Below are positions 42,892-51,283 of a stretch of 64,000 nt of DNA, piece after piece. Numbering within the stretch: the first letter of the stretch is position 1; each line of letters opens with the position of its first letter. A model generated the notes under the pieces. It saw only the letters and a program-made list of their open reading frames with translations, searched no databases and was not told the DNA's origin. The stretch is from positions 1,423,001 to 1,487,000 of the forward strand of contig NZ_CP116967.1 of assembly GCF_032050975.1 (NCBI RefSeq). Reading direction: 5' to 3'. The stretch comes from Candidatus Nitrospira allomarina. Lineage in GTDB: Bacteria > Nitrospirota > Nitrospiria > Nitrospirales > UBA8639. Made by a program: the position numbers and the translations under genes.

Positions 42892-44351
42892 ATCCCGTCT
42901 GTACTCTTAATCGACGAATCTTAGTAATCGATAATAGCCCGAACGTTTTACGGGATTTTCGGAAAATTCTGTGTCCAACAATAAGGTTCATTTCCGATGC
43001 GTGTTCGAAGGGCAATCATGATCTTTTTGATGAGCCCATCCTGCATCATGGGAAAGAACCCTTCGATCTCGATTGTGTGGACAATGAAGAGTCAGGGCGT
43101 GATCTGGTCACGCAAGCTAAGGCAAAGGGTTCTCCCTTTGCCGTGGTGTTCTTGGATGTGCAATTGCCCAATGGTTGGGACGGGTTTGAAACGGTTGAGC
43201 GAATTTGGGATGAGGATTCTGATGTACAGGTCGTATTGTGTACGGCCTATCCTGATTGTAGTTGGTCAGAGGTATTGTCTCGATTAGGACGCCGGGATCA
43301 ATTGTTAATATTACGTAAGCCCTTTGACCCGATTGAGGTGTGGCAATTGTCTACGGTTTTGACGATGAAGTGGCATTGGGCTCAGCAGGCTCGGTTGCGG
43401 GTTCAGGATCTTGAACAGGTCGTCACGACGCGCACAGGCCTCCTTGAAGAAACCAACCGTCGTTTGGAGCAGGCTTTGCTCAGCCGACAAGCGGTTGAGA
43501 CGCAGTTAGCTCACGCGATCCGTGATGTTGAAGAACGCACTCTCGAACTTTCTGCTGTTCGGGACCATGCGCTGAATGAAATTCATGAACGGGAACGGGT
43601 CGAAGTCATTTTGCGTCAAAAATCCGATGAATTGGCCAGGTCGAATCGCGATTTGGAGCAATTTGCGTCCGTCGCAGCTCATGATTTACAGGAACCGCTT
43701 CATTCCATACAAGTATTTCTTGATCTCTTACGGCTGAAGTATGGATCAGCTCTTAACACTCATGGTCTGGGGTATGTTGATCGCGTCAAAAATGCGGCTG
43801 GTCGTATGCAACAGCTGATTCAAAGCCTGTTGGTGTATTCCAGGGTCGAGTTACCGCAAATGGCAGAGGAGAAGATTGTCTTGCGCGAGTTGGTTGAGGA
43901 AATCCTATCGGATCTCGGTGCCCGAATCGAGGAATCGCGGGCTGTCGTTCAACTTGGGGAATTACCCATCATTTATGGAAATGCCCCTCAAATCAGACAA
44001 TTGTTACAAAATTTGCTGGGCAATGCCTTGAAGTTTCATCAGCCGGGGGTCCCACCTGTCATTCGTATCACAGCAAGGATTATCCAGGATCGACGTCACA
44101 CAGGTTCAGGCCAGCATGGGAAGCTTTGTCAAATCGAAATTCATGATCAGGGAATTGGTATTCCGCCAGAACAGTTCGAGAATATTTTTGGAATGTTTAA
44201 GCGACTTCATCGGAAAGAGGAATTCGAAGGGACAGGGATTGGGTTAGCAGTGTGTCAACGTATTGTCGAGCAGTGCGGTGGAGCCATTTCCGTTCGTTCC
44301 AAGCTGGGAGAAGGATCAACCTTTATAGTCACGCTCCCCATTCAGCGATGA
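42888..44351 (+). CDS. Hybrid receiver-histidine kinase
   Basis: 487 residues. N-terminal receiver of the same type as 40765-41328: Asp90 (VFLDVQLPNGWDG) and Lys144 (ILRKPFD), but the acidic pair is Asp15-Asn16. A long coiled coil (~180-255) follows, then a conventional HisKA domain (AAHDLQEPLHSIQVF) and ATPase (N-box LLQNLLGNALKF, G1 DQGIGIP, G2 GTGIGLAVC). The kinase part resembles phytochrome-type kinases and is unlike the H-box of the neighbours. Likely receives phosphoryl or signals from the 41593 kinase and passes them on. Confidence 0.88.
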   Translation: MNPVCTLNRRILVIDNSPNVLRDFRKILCPTIRFISDACSKGNHDLFDEPILHHGKEPFDLDCVDNEESGRDLVTQAKAKGSPFAVVFLDVQLPNGWDGFETVERIWDEDSDVQVVLCTAYPDCSWSEVLSRLGRRDQLLILRKPFDPIEVWQLSTVLTMKWHWAQQARLRVQDLEQVVTTRTGLLEETNRRLEQALLSRQAVETQLAHAIRDVEERTLELSAVRDHALNEIHERERVEVILRQKSDELARSNRDLEQFASVAAHDLQEPLHSIQVFLDLLRLKYGSALNTHGLGYVDRVKNAAGRMQQLIQSLLVYSRVELPQMAEEKIVLRELVEEILSDLGARIEESRAVVQLGELPIIYGNAPQIRQLLQNLLGNALKFHQPGVPPVIRITARIIQDRRHTGSGQHGKLCQIEIHDQGIGIPPEQFENIFGMFKRLHRKEEFEGTGIGLAVCQRIVEQCGGAISVRSKLGEGSTFIVTLPIQR

Positions 44352-44471
44352 GAAGAGTTGACGGCCAGTTCCAAAGATGACCCACAGGGCTTTACCGATT
44401 GGGAGAAGTATAGATTGCTGACATTTGCTTTGTGGATATTGGGAAAATTTTTTTTTATCTCATTATAATTT

Positions 44472-46319
44472 ATGGTACCGACTCCTGCGCATCGCCCTGT
44501 ATTACTGGTTTGGACGCATCCCGAAATCCAGGGTATGTTGCGCGATGCGTTGTCTGTGCCGTCTGTGGATGCCTGGCCGGTAGAGAGCTTATTACGAGAC
44601 AAAAGTATTGCAAGCTTCGGTTCTCAGCCATCTTTACCGCAGTTCACCCTAGTCAGCGTGGAAATGGGTCCTCAGGTCTTAGCGAAGTTCGCAGAGGCTC
44701 AAGCTGTAAACAATCCTTTTGCTCTCGTTGTTATTGAGGGTCGTTCAGGGGAATGGGAGATCGTGCGAGATCTGATTGAGGAACTGTGGAAATATGATCA
44801 GGCCTTACGGTGCATCTTCTGTCTTCCCTCTGATCGCGCATCATGGCCCCATCGCCTGGTTGTGAGTCGGCCCGAACAATGGGCGGTACTTCGGATTCCA
44901 TTTCTTGGAGAAGAGGCCTTTCAATTAGCCAGTTGTTTAAGCCTGCCGTTACCGAAACCCGTGCAGCCCCCGTTTGATAGGGCAACCGACTCTGCTGAAA
45001 TCGGTTCTTCCTCTACTCCCTCTCTGGATATTGATGACACAATTGGCAAAGAGGCGACGGGGGCATTGGAATCTGCTCGGGGCGAATTAGCAGCTTCCAG
45101 ATACTATGTTGAGAATATTCTCAGATCGATGGCCGACTCTCTGTTAGTCATTAACGCCGATATGACCATTGGTGCGGTGAATCCCTCTTTGCTAAATCTT
45201 TTGGGTTATCAGGAGGATGACCTCATTGGACAGTCGCCCGGCTTGATTTTTGGCGAGGAATTTTCCCAAGGTGCTATCATCGAAAATCTCTTACTTCAAG
45301 GATCGGTGAGTGGGGTGGAATCCAGTTTCCTGACACATGAGGGAGAGAAAATTACCATTTCGGTTTCTGGTTCGATGATGCAGGATCTGCAGGGGCAATT
45401 TCAGGGGTTGGTATGTGTTGCCCAGGATATCACTGAACGAAAACGGATGGAAGAAGAGAAGCTACAGTTGCATGAGCAGTTAATGGAAACCTCAAGGCAG
45501 TTGGGAATGGCCGAAGTGGCGACGGGTGTGCTGCATAATGTAGGCAATGTGTTAAATAGCATTAATGTATCCATCGGGGTCATTACGGATCTTTTGAAAA
45601 ATTCGATGGTGGGGGATGTAGGTCGTATCTCAGAGTTATTGGATAAGCATCGTGAAGATCTTGGAAGGTACTTATCGCAAAACCCCAAGGGGAAACAAGT
45701 ACCGCATTATTTGGGGAAATTATCGGAGCAATTAAAGGAAGAGCAGCGAGTGGCTTTGTTGGAACTGGAGCGCTTGAGGGAGAATGCCGGGCATGCCCAG
45801 CAATGCGTTGCGGTCCAACAGGATCTGGCTAAGCCCGGCGGGATGACGGAACGGGTATGTGTGGCTGAAGTGATAGCGGAGGCCCTGACAGTGAATCAAA
45901 AGATGTTGGAGGAAACCAACGTTTCGGTGATTCAGGAGTTTCAGGAGGTCCCACAGCTCATCGTGGAAAAGCATCAACTCCTTCAAATTTTGGTGGATGT
46001 CATTCGCAATGCCTGTCAGGCAATGGAATCGGCTGCTCGGAGGCACTTAATTGTGCGCATCAAGCTCATCATTGGCCCTCCGGATTCTCTTTGCTTGGAA
46101 GTTCAGGATACCGGCAGCGGGATTCCTCCCGACGACATTACGAAAATTTTTGGTCAAGGGTACAGCACCAAATATGGAGGACGTGGCTTGAGTCTGCATC
46201 ACGGTGCGTTAATGGCAAAAAATATGGGCGGGGCGCTTCGCGCTCAAAGCGAGGGTATGGGGCAAGGGGCCACATTTTTTCTAGACCTGCCAGGGAATTT
46301 TCATTTTCCCGATTTGTAA
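44472..46319 (+). CDS. PAS histidine kinase with pseudo-receiver
   Basis: 615 residues. Residues 1-~155 align with the two receivers of this island, but the phosphoacceptor Asp is Glu89 (ALVVIEGRSGEW) and the conserved Lys is Ile142 (VLRIPF), so it cannot be phosphorylated normally. A PAS domain spans ~210-325 (MADSLLVINADMTIGAVNPS, ending DITERKR). The H-box VLHNVGNVLNSINV has His355; the YLSQNPKGKQVPHYLGKL helix and an ATPase with N-box DVIRNACQAM, G1 DTGSGIP and GRGLSLHHG follow. Cytoplasmic. It is the third member of the same kinase family in 6 kb. Confidence 0.88.
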   Translation: MVPTPAHRPVLLVWTHPEIQGMLRDALSVPSVDAWPVESLLRDKSIASFGSQPSLPQFTLVSVEMGPQVLAKFAEAQAVNNPFALVVIEGRSGEWEIVRDLIEELWKYDQALRCIFCLPSDRASWPHRLVVSRPEQWAVLRIPFLGEEAFQLASCLSLPLPKPVQPPFDRATDSAEIGSSSTPSLDIDDTIGKEATGALESARGELAASRYYVENILRSMADSLLVINADMTIGAVNPSLLNLLGYQEDDLIGQSPGLIFGEEFSQGAIIENLLLQGSVSGVESSFLTHEGEKITISVSGSMMQDLQGQFQGLVCVAQDITERKRMEEEKLQLHEQLMETSRQLGMAEVATGVLHNVGNVLNSINVSIGVITDLLKNSMVGDVGRISELLDKHREDLGRYLSQNPKGKQVPHYLGKLSEQLKEEQRVALLELERLRENAGHAQQCVAVQQDLAKPGGMTERVCVAEVIAEALTVNQKMLEETNVSVIQEFQEVPQLIVEKHQLLQILVDVIRNACQAMESAARRHLIVRIKLIIGPPDSLCLEVQDTGSGIPPDDITKIFGQGYSTKYGGRGLSLHHGALMAKNMGGALRAQSEGMGQGATFFLDLPGNFHFPDL

Positions 46320-46527
46320 CTTCTTCATAATTTCCATTGTTTTTCTGACCGTCTCTTCATGAGCGTTGTGTTGTTCTGTTGCTTCTTCCTTTTGTTTGGC
46401 ATTTTTCATGGACTGCCTTAGGAATTCCTACCTCAAGAGTCAGTCTGGTGAAACCGAGAAAATTTTGAAGATGTGAGAGAAAGCGTTCAGTCCTCTGCAA
46501 TTTTCTGGGTTTCCTGGAGTATCTCCC

Positions 46528-47376
46528 GTGATTGAATATTGGCGTAGAACCGATGATGACTTTTGGAAGGGGGAGGAAGAATGGACTCCTAAAAATTGGG
46601 TGTCTTCGTTTCAGACCGGAAAGCCACTGGCTCCCTGGTCCAGATCATTTTCACCGCGGTTGCTGATGGGAGGGCAAACAAAATTCGATGAGCTTCCATC
46701 TCGGGCGTCACCTTATTTTGACCTTGAGGTGGAAATGCATGTGCAGGTAGTAGCGGGTAATGCGGGAATGATCCCGGTCGATCTGGAGCGTGCGTTAGAC
46801 CTTGGGATCGAAGTGTTTCTCTTATCCGAGGGATGTGCAGTAGAATCTTCGAGTATTGCAGCCTTGTGGCGGCATAGCCTCAGAACGGGATACTTGGCTG
46901 CACGGATTGCCTTGCATCAGGGATCGAATCCACGCATGGTTTGGCAATCATTTGTGGGAGGGGTGCTTCATGATATTGGCATGCTCGTGTTTTTGACTCA
47001 GCATCCGGAGGCATTTACGACGGTGGTAGAGATATCTCAATGCCGAGGAGGGAGCTTGGGGGAGTTGGAAAGACGGGCCTTAGGGTACACTCACGGGGAA
47101 AGTGGAGCCACTTTTCTGGCGCGATGGGGTATAGATGATGTGTTACTGGCGATTGTGGCGTTTCATGATGATCCATGGAAGGTTCCCCATGCGACCTTCG
47201 GCCCTTTGGCGGCGGTGTATGCCGGAAATTTTGTTGAGGGAGGAGGGATCGCTCAGAATTGGGATGGAGTCATTGGGAGAGAAGGGGAAGCCTATTTAAC
47301 CCGTTTAGGTCTGTGGGAAAAACTACCGATTTGGCAAAGCTGGATGCCAAGTATTCCGCAACTGGCGATTCAATGA
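46528..47376 (+). CDS. HDOD-domain signalling protein
   Basis: 282 residues, GTG start after GGAG. Residues ~1-85 have no recognised domain; from ~95 an HDOD/HD-like helical domain follows: ALWRHSLRTGYLAARIA, GGVLHDIGMLVF (His-Asp pair), LGYTHGESGATFLARWG and VAFHDDPW. HDOD domains are usually non-catalytic relatives of HD phosphohydrolases in signalling proteins, although the HD pair is kept here. As the last gene of the island it may be an output partner of the kinases. Confidence 0.82.
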   Translation: MIEYWRRTDDDFWKGEEEWTPKNWVSSFQTGKPLAPWSRSFSPRLLMGGQTKFDELPSRASPYFDLEVEMHVQVVAGNAGMIPVDLERALDLGIEVFLLSEGCAVESSSIAALWRHSLRTGYLAARIALHQGSNPRMVWQSFVGGVLHDIGMLVFLTQHPEAFTTVVEISQCRGGSLGELERRALGYTHGESGATFLARWGIDDVLLAIVAFHDDPWKVPHATFGPLAAVYAGNFVEGGGIAQNWDGVIGREGEAYLTRLGLWEKLPIWQSWMPSIPQLAIQ

Positions 47377-47711
47377 ACCCTCGTATCGCTCAATTCAGTA
47401 TCCGACGATCCGCATGCCCCCAATGACCTGCCCATGTTTTTGGCGGATGCTTATCATTAACCTTCGTTAAAATTTGCCTCGTAATCTTATCTTCTTTTTT
47501 TCCCTAGTCTGGTCTAAAATTCCGGAATTCTTTGGGTTCCCATTGGCAAGAACAGGGTGTAGTATTTGCCTGAAGAGTGTCTTCTCGTGTTTTCGAATTA
47601 AAGGGGAGGAAGGTCAGTCACCCGGACGACCCGATTTATCACTTTACTGATGAAATTTTCTGGCATTCTGGTGATTGTATGCATGACAAATACTGGGTAA
47701 GCTGGTAGGTA
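47377..47711. other. Intergenic region before the lytic transglycosylase
   Basis: 335 bases, no gene supported. Arms ATCCGC and GCGGAT near 47408-47446 form a loose inverted repeat. Nothing else recognised. Confidence 0.4.
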
Positions 47712-49982
47712 ATGAAATTGAGGAGAGTCATGAAGGTTCTGTCGGTACATCTGATTGGCGGAGTGATCGTGGGAGGATGCATCCTCTTTCTCCCTCAGAC
47801 CGTTGCCTCCTTGGACCCTCCTTCCGCCCCGTGTCAGAATCCTGAAGGATGTGTCGCGCAATTTCTTGAACAACTAGAATCTTCCGGAACTGATTCTGGA
47901 GCCCGCTTGGATCATGCCAAATTTTTCAATGAGTTTGTCGCAGTCAATGGTAATTCCGCTTTGGCCAAACATGCCGGGATTCGTTATGGATATTGGCTCA
48001 AGGAATCCTCCCCTCTTGAGGCTATTCCTTTGTTGCAAGCCTCTCTTCCTGAATTCCCTAATCTGAGTGATTATCTCACCTTTTGGATGGGGCAGGCATA
48101 CTCCCATGCTGGTTTGGGGAAGGAAGCAGCAGAGGCATTTCGACAATTTAGGGAGCATTTTTCCGATTCTTTGCTCCGAGCTGACGCACTCTATGCGGGT
48201 GGGGATGTATTGGCAAAATTGGGGGATTGTGAAGCCGCTCTCTCGATGTGGTCTCAGGCTCTCAGTATAAAATCTGACCATCCCAAATCCGCCAATGCCT
48301 TCTTTCAAATGGGTCTATGTTCTGCTCAGATGGGACAACGGGAAAAAGCGATTGAGATTTTCCGTGAATTATGGTGGAAATTCCCCTTAGCCCAAGAGCG
48401 AGTGGAGGCTGAGTCGTGGCTACGCCGGGAAGTGGGGTCTTTGTTTTTACCCTCACTAGAAGAGCGATTCAAGCGTAGCATGGCCTTATATAATGGGGGG
48501 GCTTTGGAGGAGGCTGTTCAGGAATTCCAACACATTGCGTCTCTATCTCCTCCCGCTCCTCAGCTTTTTCAGGTCCAATATACGTTGGCCATGGCCTTAG
48601 TTCGTTTGAAACGGTATGACCAGGCAGAAACGATACTGACCTCACTCTCACGTTCCTCCTCCTCCAGAAGAGATGATGCATGGGTATGGTTAGGAAGAGT
48701 GTATTTGCGTCAGGGGAAAGGGCCAGAATTGGAGGCTCTTGTCGGAGCCCTGTCGATTGAAAAAGTAACAGGTGATCAGCAATCGTTGCTCCTCACCTTT
48801 TATGGCATTTGGTTGGAAGATCATGCGCGCTGGCTAGAGGCTGGGAAGGCCTATAAGCGGGCAGCGGCTGTGGCACATACGCTGACGCAGCGGTTAGATG
48901 CGCTTTGGCGAGTGGGGTGGATTCATTATCAACAGAAACAATTCATTGAAGCCATTGAAATGTTTCAGGAGATTATCCAGGCAGTTGGAACTCCTCAAAC
49001 CGACTCTTCTCTGCATGCGGCTTCGCAGGCTTTCTATTGGCTGGCCCGTGCCCAGGAACATCTTGGGCAGATGGAGCCCGCGCGAGAACGTCTAAAAAAT
49101 TTAAGCCAGGACTACCCCTTTACCTACTATGGGCAATTGGCGGAGGTTCGGCTCGGTCCCGCAGAATTTTCGACGAAACCATGGGCGGTATTGGCATCAA
49201 CAGACATAATGAATGTGGAGACTCCAGCTCATCTTCAACAGGATATCCATTATCAAAAAACTCTAGAGTTACGAACCCTTCGCCTGTTTAAAGAGGCAGT
49301 CCGAGAGCTTGAGGTTGTTTTTGCCCACTTCGGAGCGGATCCCAAAGCCTTTCCTCAATTGGTCTCGTTAGCAAGCGAAGTTGGGGCCTACGACGTCGGG
49401 ATTCGATTATCTATTCGTCATTTTGGCGGGACGTTGCGGAAAGGACAGCTTCATTCCTCGTCTGCCGCCTGGTTGGGAGCTTTTCCCATGGGCTACCAAA
49501 GTGTCATTCAATCGTTTGCTCCAAAGCATGTGGATCCGTTTTTAGTCGCGGGGCTTATACGAGAAGAAAGCCTATATAGTGCTCGTGTTGTCTCTCCGGT
49601 TGGCGCGATTGGCCTGATGCAGCTCATGCCAGAGACAGCCAAAAAGGTTGGACGTCAATTGGGATTACAGGATTCCGATTCTGATCGAAAGGGCCTGGAT
49701 GAGCCAAATCGCAATATTCAATTGGGGACGTATTACCTGGGGCAATTACTGAATGAATTTCAGGGCAATATTATTTTTGCCGTAGCCGCGTATAACGCCG
49801 GACCTCAGGCGGTCAAACGGTGGATTGGGCAAAATGGTCATCGGGATCCTGATGAATTTATCGAGCTGATTGGATATCGAGAAACCCGTGGATATGTGAA
49901 ACGCGTACTTGGAAGTTATCGAATTTATCGGACATTGTTTGGAGATGCCTGCCGAGGTGTTTCTCTTGACAGGTTTTGTTGA
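47712..49982 (+). CDS. Soluble-type lytic murein transglycosylase with TPR-like superhelix
   Basis: 756 residues. The start may be ATG 47712 or ATG 47730, which has GAGGAG just upstream. A signal peptide (VHLIGGVIVGGCILFLPQTVAS) exports it. Residues ~60-560 are helical repeats (TPR-like) as in the ring of Slt70. The C-terminal GH23 domain has the catalytic Glu in LIREESLYS, GAIGLMQLMPETA and VAAYNAGPQAVKRW. It cleaves peptidoglycan glycan strands with 1,6-anhydro ends. Its 3' end carries the promoter of the zapB/zapA pair. Confidence 0.92.
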   Translation: MKLRRVMKVLSVHLIGGVIVGGCILFLPQTVASLDPPSAPCQNPEGCVAQFLEQLESSGTDSGARLDHAKFFNEFVAVNGNSALAKHAGIRYGYWLKESSPLEAIPLLQASLPEFPNLSDYLTFWMGQAYSHAGLGKEAAEAFRQFREHFSDSLLRADALYAGGDVLAKLGDCEAALSMWSQALSIKSDHPKSANAFFQMGLCSAQMGQREKAIEIFRELWWKFPLAQERVEAESWLRREVGSLFLPSLEERFKRSMALYNGGALEEAVQEFQHIASLSPPAPQLFQVQYTLAMALVRLKRYDQAETILTSLSRSSSSRRDDAWVWLGRVYLRQGKGPELEALVGALSIEKVTGDQQSLLLTFYGIWLEDHARWLEAGKAYKRAAAVAHTLTQRLDALWRVGWIHYQQKQFIEAIEMFQEIIQAVGTPQTDSSLHAASQAFYWLARAQEHLGQMEPARERLKNLSQDYPFTYYGQLAEVRLGPAEFSTKPWAVLASTDIMNVETPAHLQQDIHYQKTLELRTLRLFKEAVRELEVVFAHFGADPKAFPQLVSLASEVGAYDVGIRLSIRHFGGTLRKGQLHSSSAAWLGAFPMGYQSVIQSFAPKHVDPFLVAGLIREESLYSARVVSPVGAIGLMQLMPETAKKVGRQLGLQDSDSDRKGLDEPNRNIQLGTYYLGQLLNEFQGNIIFAVAAYNAGPQAVKRWIGQNGHRDPDEFIELIGYRETRGYVKRVLGSYRIYRTLFGDACRGVSLDRFC

Positions 49983-49994
49983 ACGAATTATAGT
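49966..49994 (+). promoter_or_regulatory. Sigma-70 promoter for zapB-zapA inside the end of the transglycosylase gene
   Basis: TTGACA at 49966-49971, 17-base spacer, TATAGT at 49989-49994. Overlaps the last codons of the upstream gene; 5' leader of about 30 bases to the GTG at 50032. Confidence 0.7.
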
Positions 49995-50031
49995 CCGCCT
50001 CGTTTGACCTTGCGAATAAGGAGGCGCGCAC

Positions 50032-50265
50032 GTGAGCGTAGAGAAATTAGAAACGTTGGAGGTTCGAGTTAAGAAATTACTTGATCTGGTCATTGAACTA
50101 CGGCAGGATAAATCCCATCTTGAACAGGAGTTGGAATCGACTCGGGAACGGCTGGCCAAACACGAAGAAATGTCTGAAGGATGGGAAGAGGAGCGAACCA
50201 CGATTCGATCCAGAATTGAAAAAGTGCTAGGCGAGCTTGAATTTTTAGACCGTTCAAACGATTAA
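50032..50265 (+). CDS. ZapB-like coiled-coil division protein
   Basis: 77 residues, GTG start after AAGGAGG. The whole protein is a heptad-rich coiled coil (LETLEVRVKKLLDLVIEL, DKSHLEQELESTRERLAK). Size, composition and position directly before zapA suggest a ZapB-like Z-ring partner, but coiled coils are hard to assign by sequence alone. Confidence 0.75.
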   Translation: MSVEKLETLEVRVKKLLDLVIELRQDKSHLEQELESTRERLAKHEEMSEGWEEERTTIRSRIEKVLGELEFLDRSND

Positions 50266-50281
50266 TCTACAGGACTTAAGA

Positions 50282-50575
50282 ATGACGAGGACCATTGAAG
50301 TCGAAATCTTTGGTCATCGAATCTCTCTCCAGGGAGAGGGAGATGAGGCGTATTTTCATGAGTTGGCCGGGTATGTTGATGCGCAAATGCGTACCCTCGC
50401 CAAAAAAACCCGAACAAGCACTCCCACAAAGCTGGCTATTTTAGCTGCAATTAACATTACGGATCAGCTCTTTCGACAGGAGAGGCACCGGCAGTTTGGA
50501 GAAGCTGAAATTGAGCGTCGGACTCAAGTCTTACTGGAAACGATAGAAAAACATCTCGCGGCCAACCCGCATTAA
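50282..50575 (+). CDS. zapA: Cell division protein ZapA
   Basis: 97 residues. N-terminal strand region (TIEVEIFGHRISLQGEGDE) and long C-terminal helix (KLAILAAINITDQLFRQE) match ZapA, which bundles FtsZ filaments as a tetramer. It follows the ZapB-like gene by 16 bases. In many bacteria 6S RNA lies just downstream of zapA; see 50576-51283. Confidence 0.92.
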   Translation: MTRTIEVEIFGHRISLQGEGDEAYFHELAGYVDAQMRTLAKKTRTSTPTKLAILAAINITDQLFRQERHRQFGEAEIERRTQVLLETIEKHLAANPH

Positions 50576-51283
50576 CCATTCTCTCCTTCATTTCCTCTTA
50601 TCCAGCGTTAATAGGTATTACCTTTGAAATCAATTGGTTGAAGTGCTTTTTTCCAATGGTTGGCGGAATGTTGTACGTCTATTCCCATCATTCAACTGGC
50701 ACATTATTGAAATTCCTCATCGTCTTCTGATATTTTACTTTTCATAAGTTATTGAATTTCAAAGAAAGAAAGGAATATCCCTCTTGTGGAGGGAATTGAA
50801 CTGGAGGCCCACTATGACAGGTATTTTCATAGTCATTGTGGGTTTTTTGTATGATGGGATCGTACGAGGTAGGGAAATTTTATTTAAGGGCAGGTTGAAT
50901 TCTTGGAAATCGTTGTTTACGTGGCAAATTGCTCATTTCTATCCAAATGGCTCGCCTTTTGATCTAAAAATTTTAAATTATTGGCCTGGGTTGTATCCAT
51001 GTTCTTCTACTTCAAGCAGGATTTGTGAAGACTGGATTCATTGGGTGAGTCCTTTGCGGGTTGCTATGTGCCCTTTCGGCTTAGAGAGTTGCCCTATCTC
51101 TCCTCCTCATCGTTTCTTAAAAATATAGGCCTTTTATCATATTCAGATAGGCCTTTCTCCAGTTTCCGTATTCCTTCCTTTTCTGATTTTCCCCTGTGGT
51201 TTTGCGGGTCTGTTTCCGCCTAACAGAGGGAAGATAAATCTTTCTCGTGATTGTGACATGAGGAAACGAATAGGAGCTAACCA
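50576..51283. other. 708-base non-coding region after zapA
   Basis: No supportable protein gene: frames here run through the terminator and lack motifs. Contains a hairpin TCCCTC-TTGTG-GAGGGA (50778-50794) directly before the terminator at 50808-50848, so a short non-coding transcript ending near 50848 is possible. A second weak pairing AGGCCT...AGGCCT is at ~51126-51155. The expected 6S RNA closing stem was not recognised. Confidence 0.5.
50808..50848 (+). terminator. Intrinsic terminator
   Basis: Arms CCCACTATGAC (50808-50818) and GTCATTGTGGG (50832-50842), 11 positions with one mismatch, followed by six Ts (50843-50848). It is 233 bases after zapA, so it ends either a long zapA 3' UTR or a small RNA. 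Confidence 0.75.

Noticed and set aside
50690-50720. Sigma-54-like TGGCAC element downstream of zapA
   Set aside because: TGGCAC is present but the -12 GC is missing at the required GG-N10-GC spacing.
50784-51128. 114-codon + strand frame after zapA
   Set aside because: It runs through the terminator hairpin and T-run at 50808-50848, has no ribosome-binding site and no recognisable motif.
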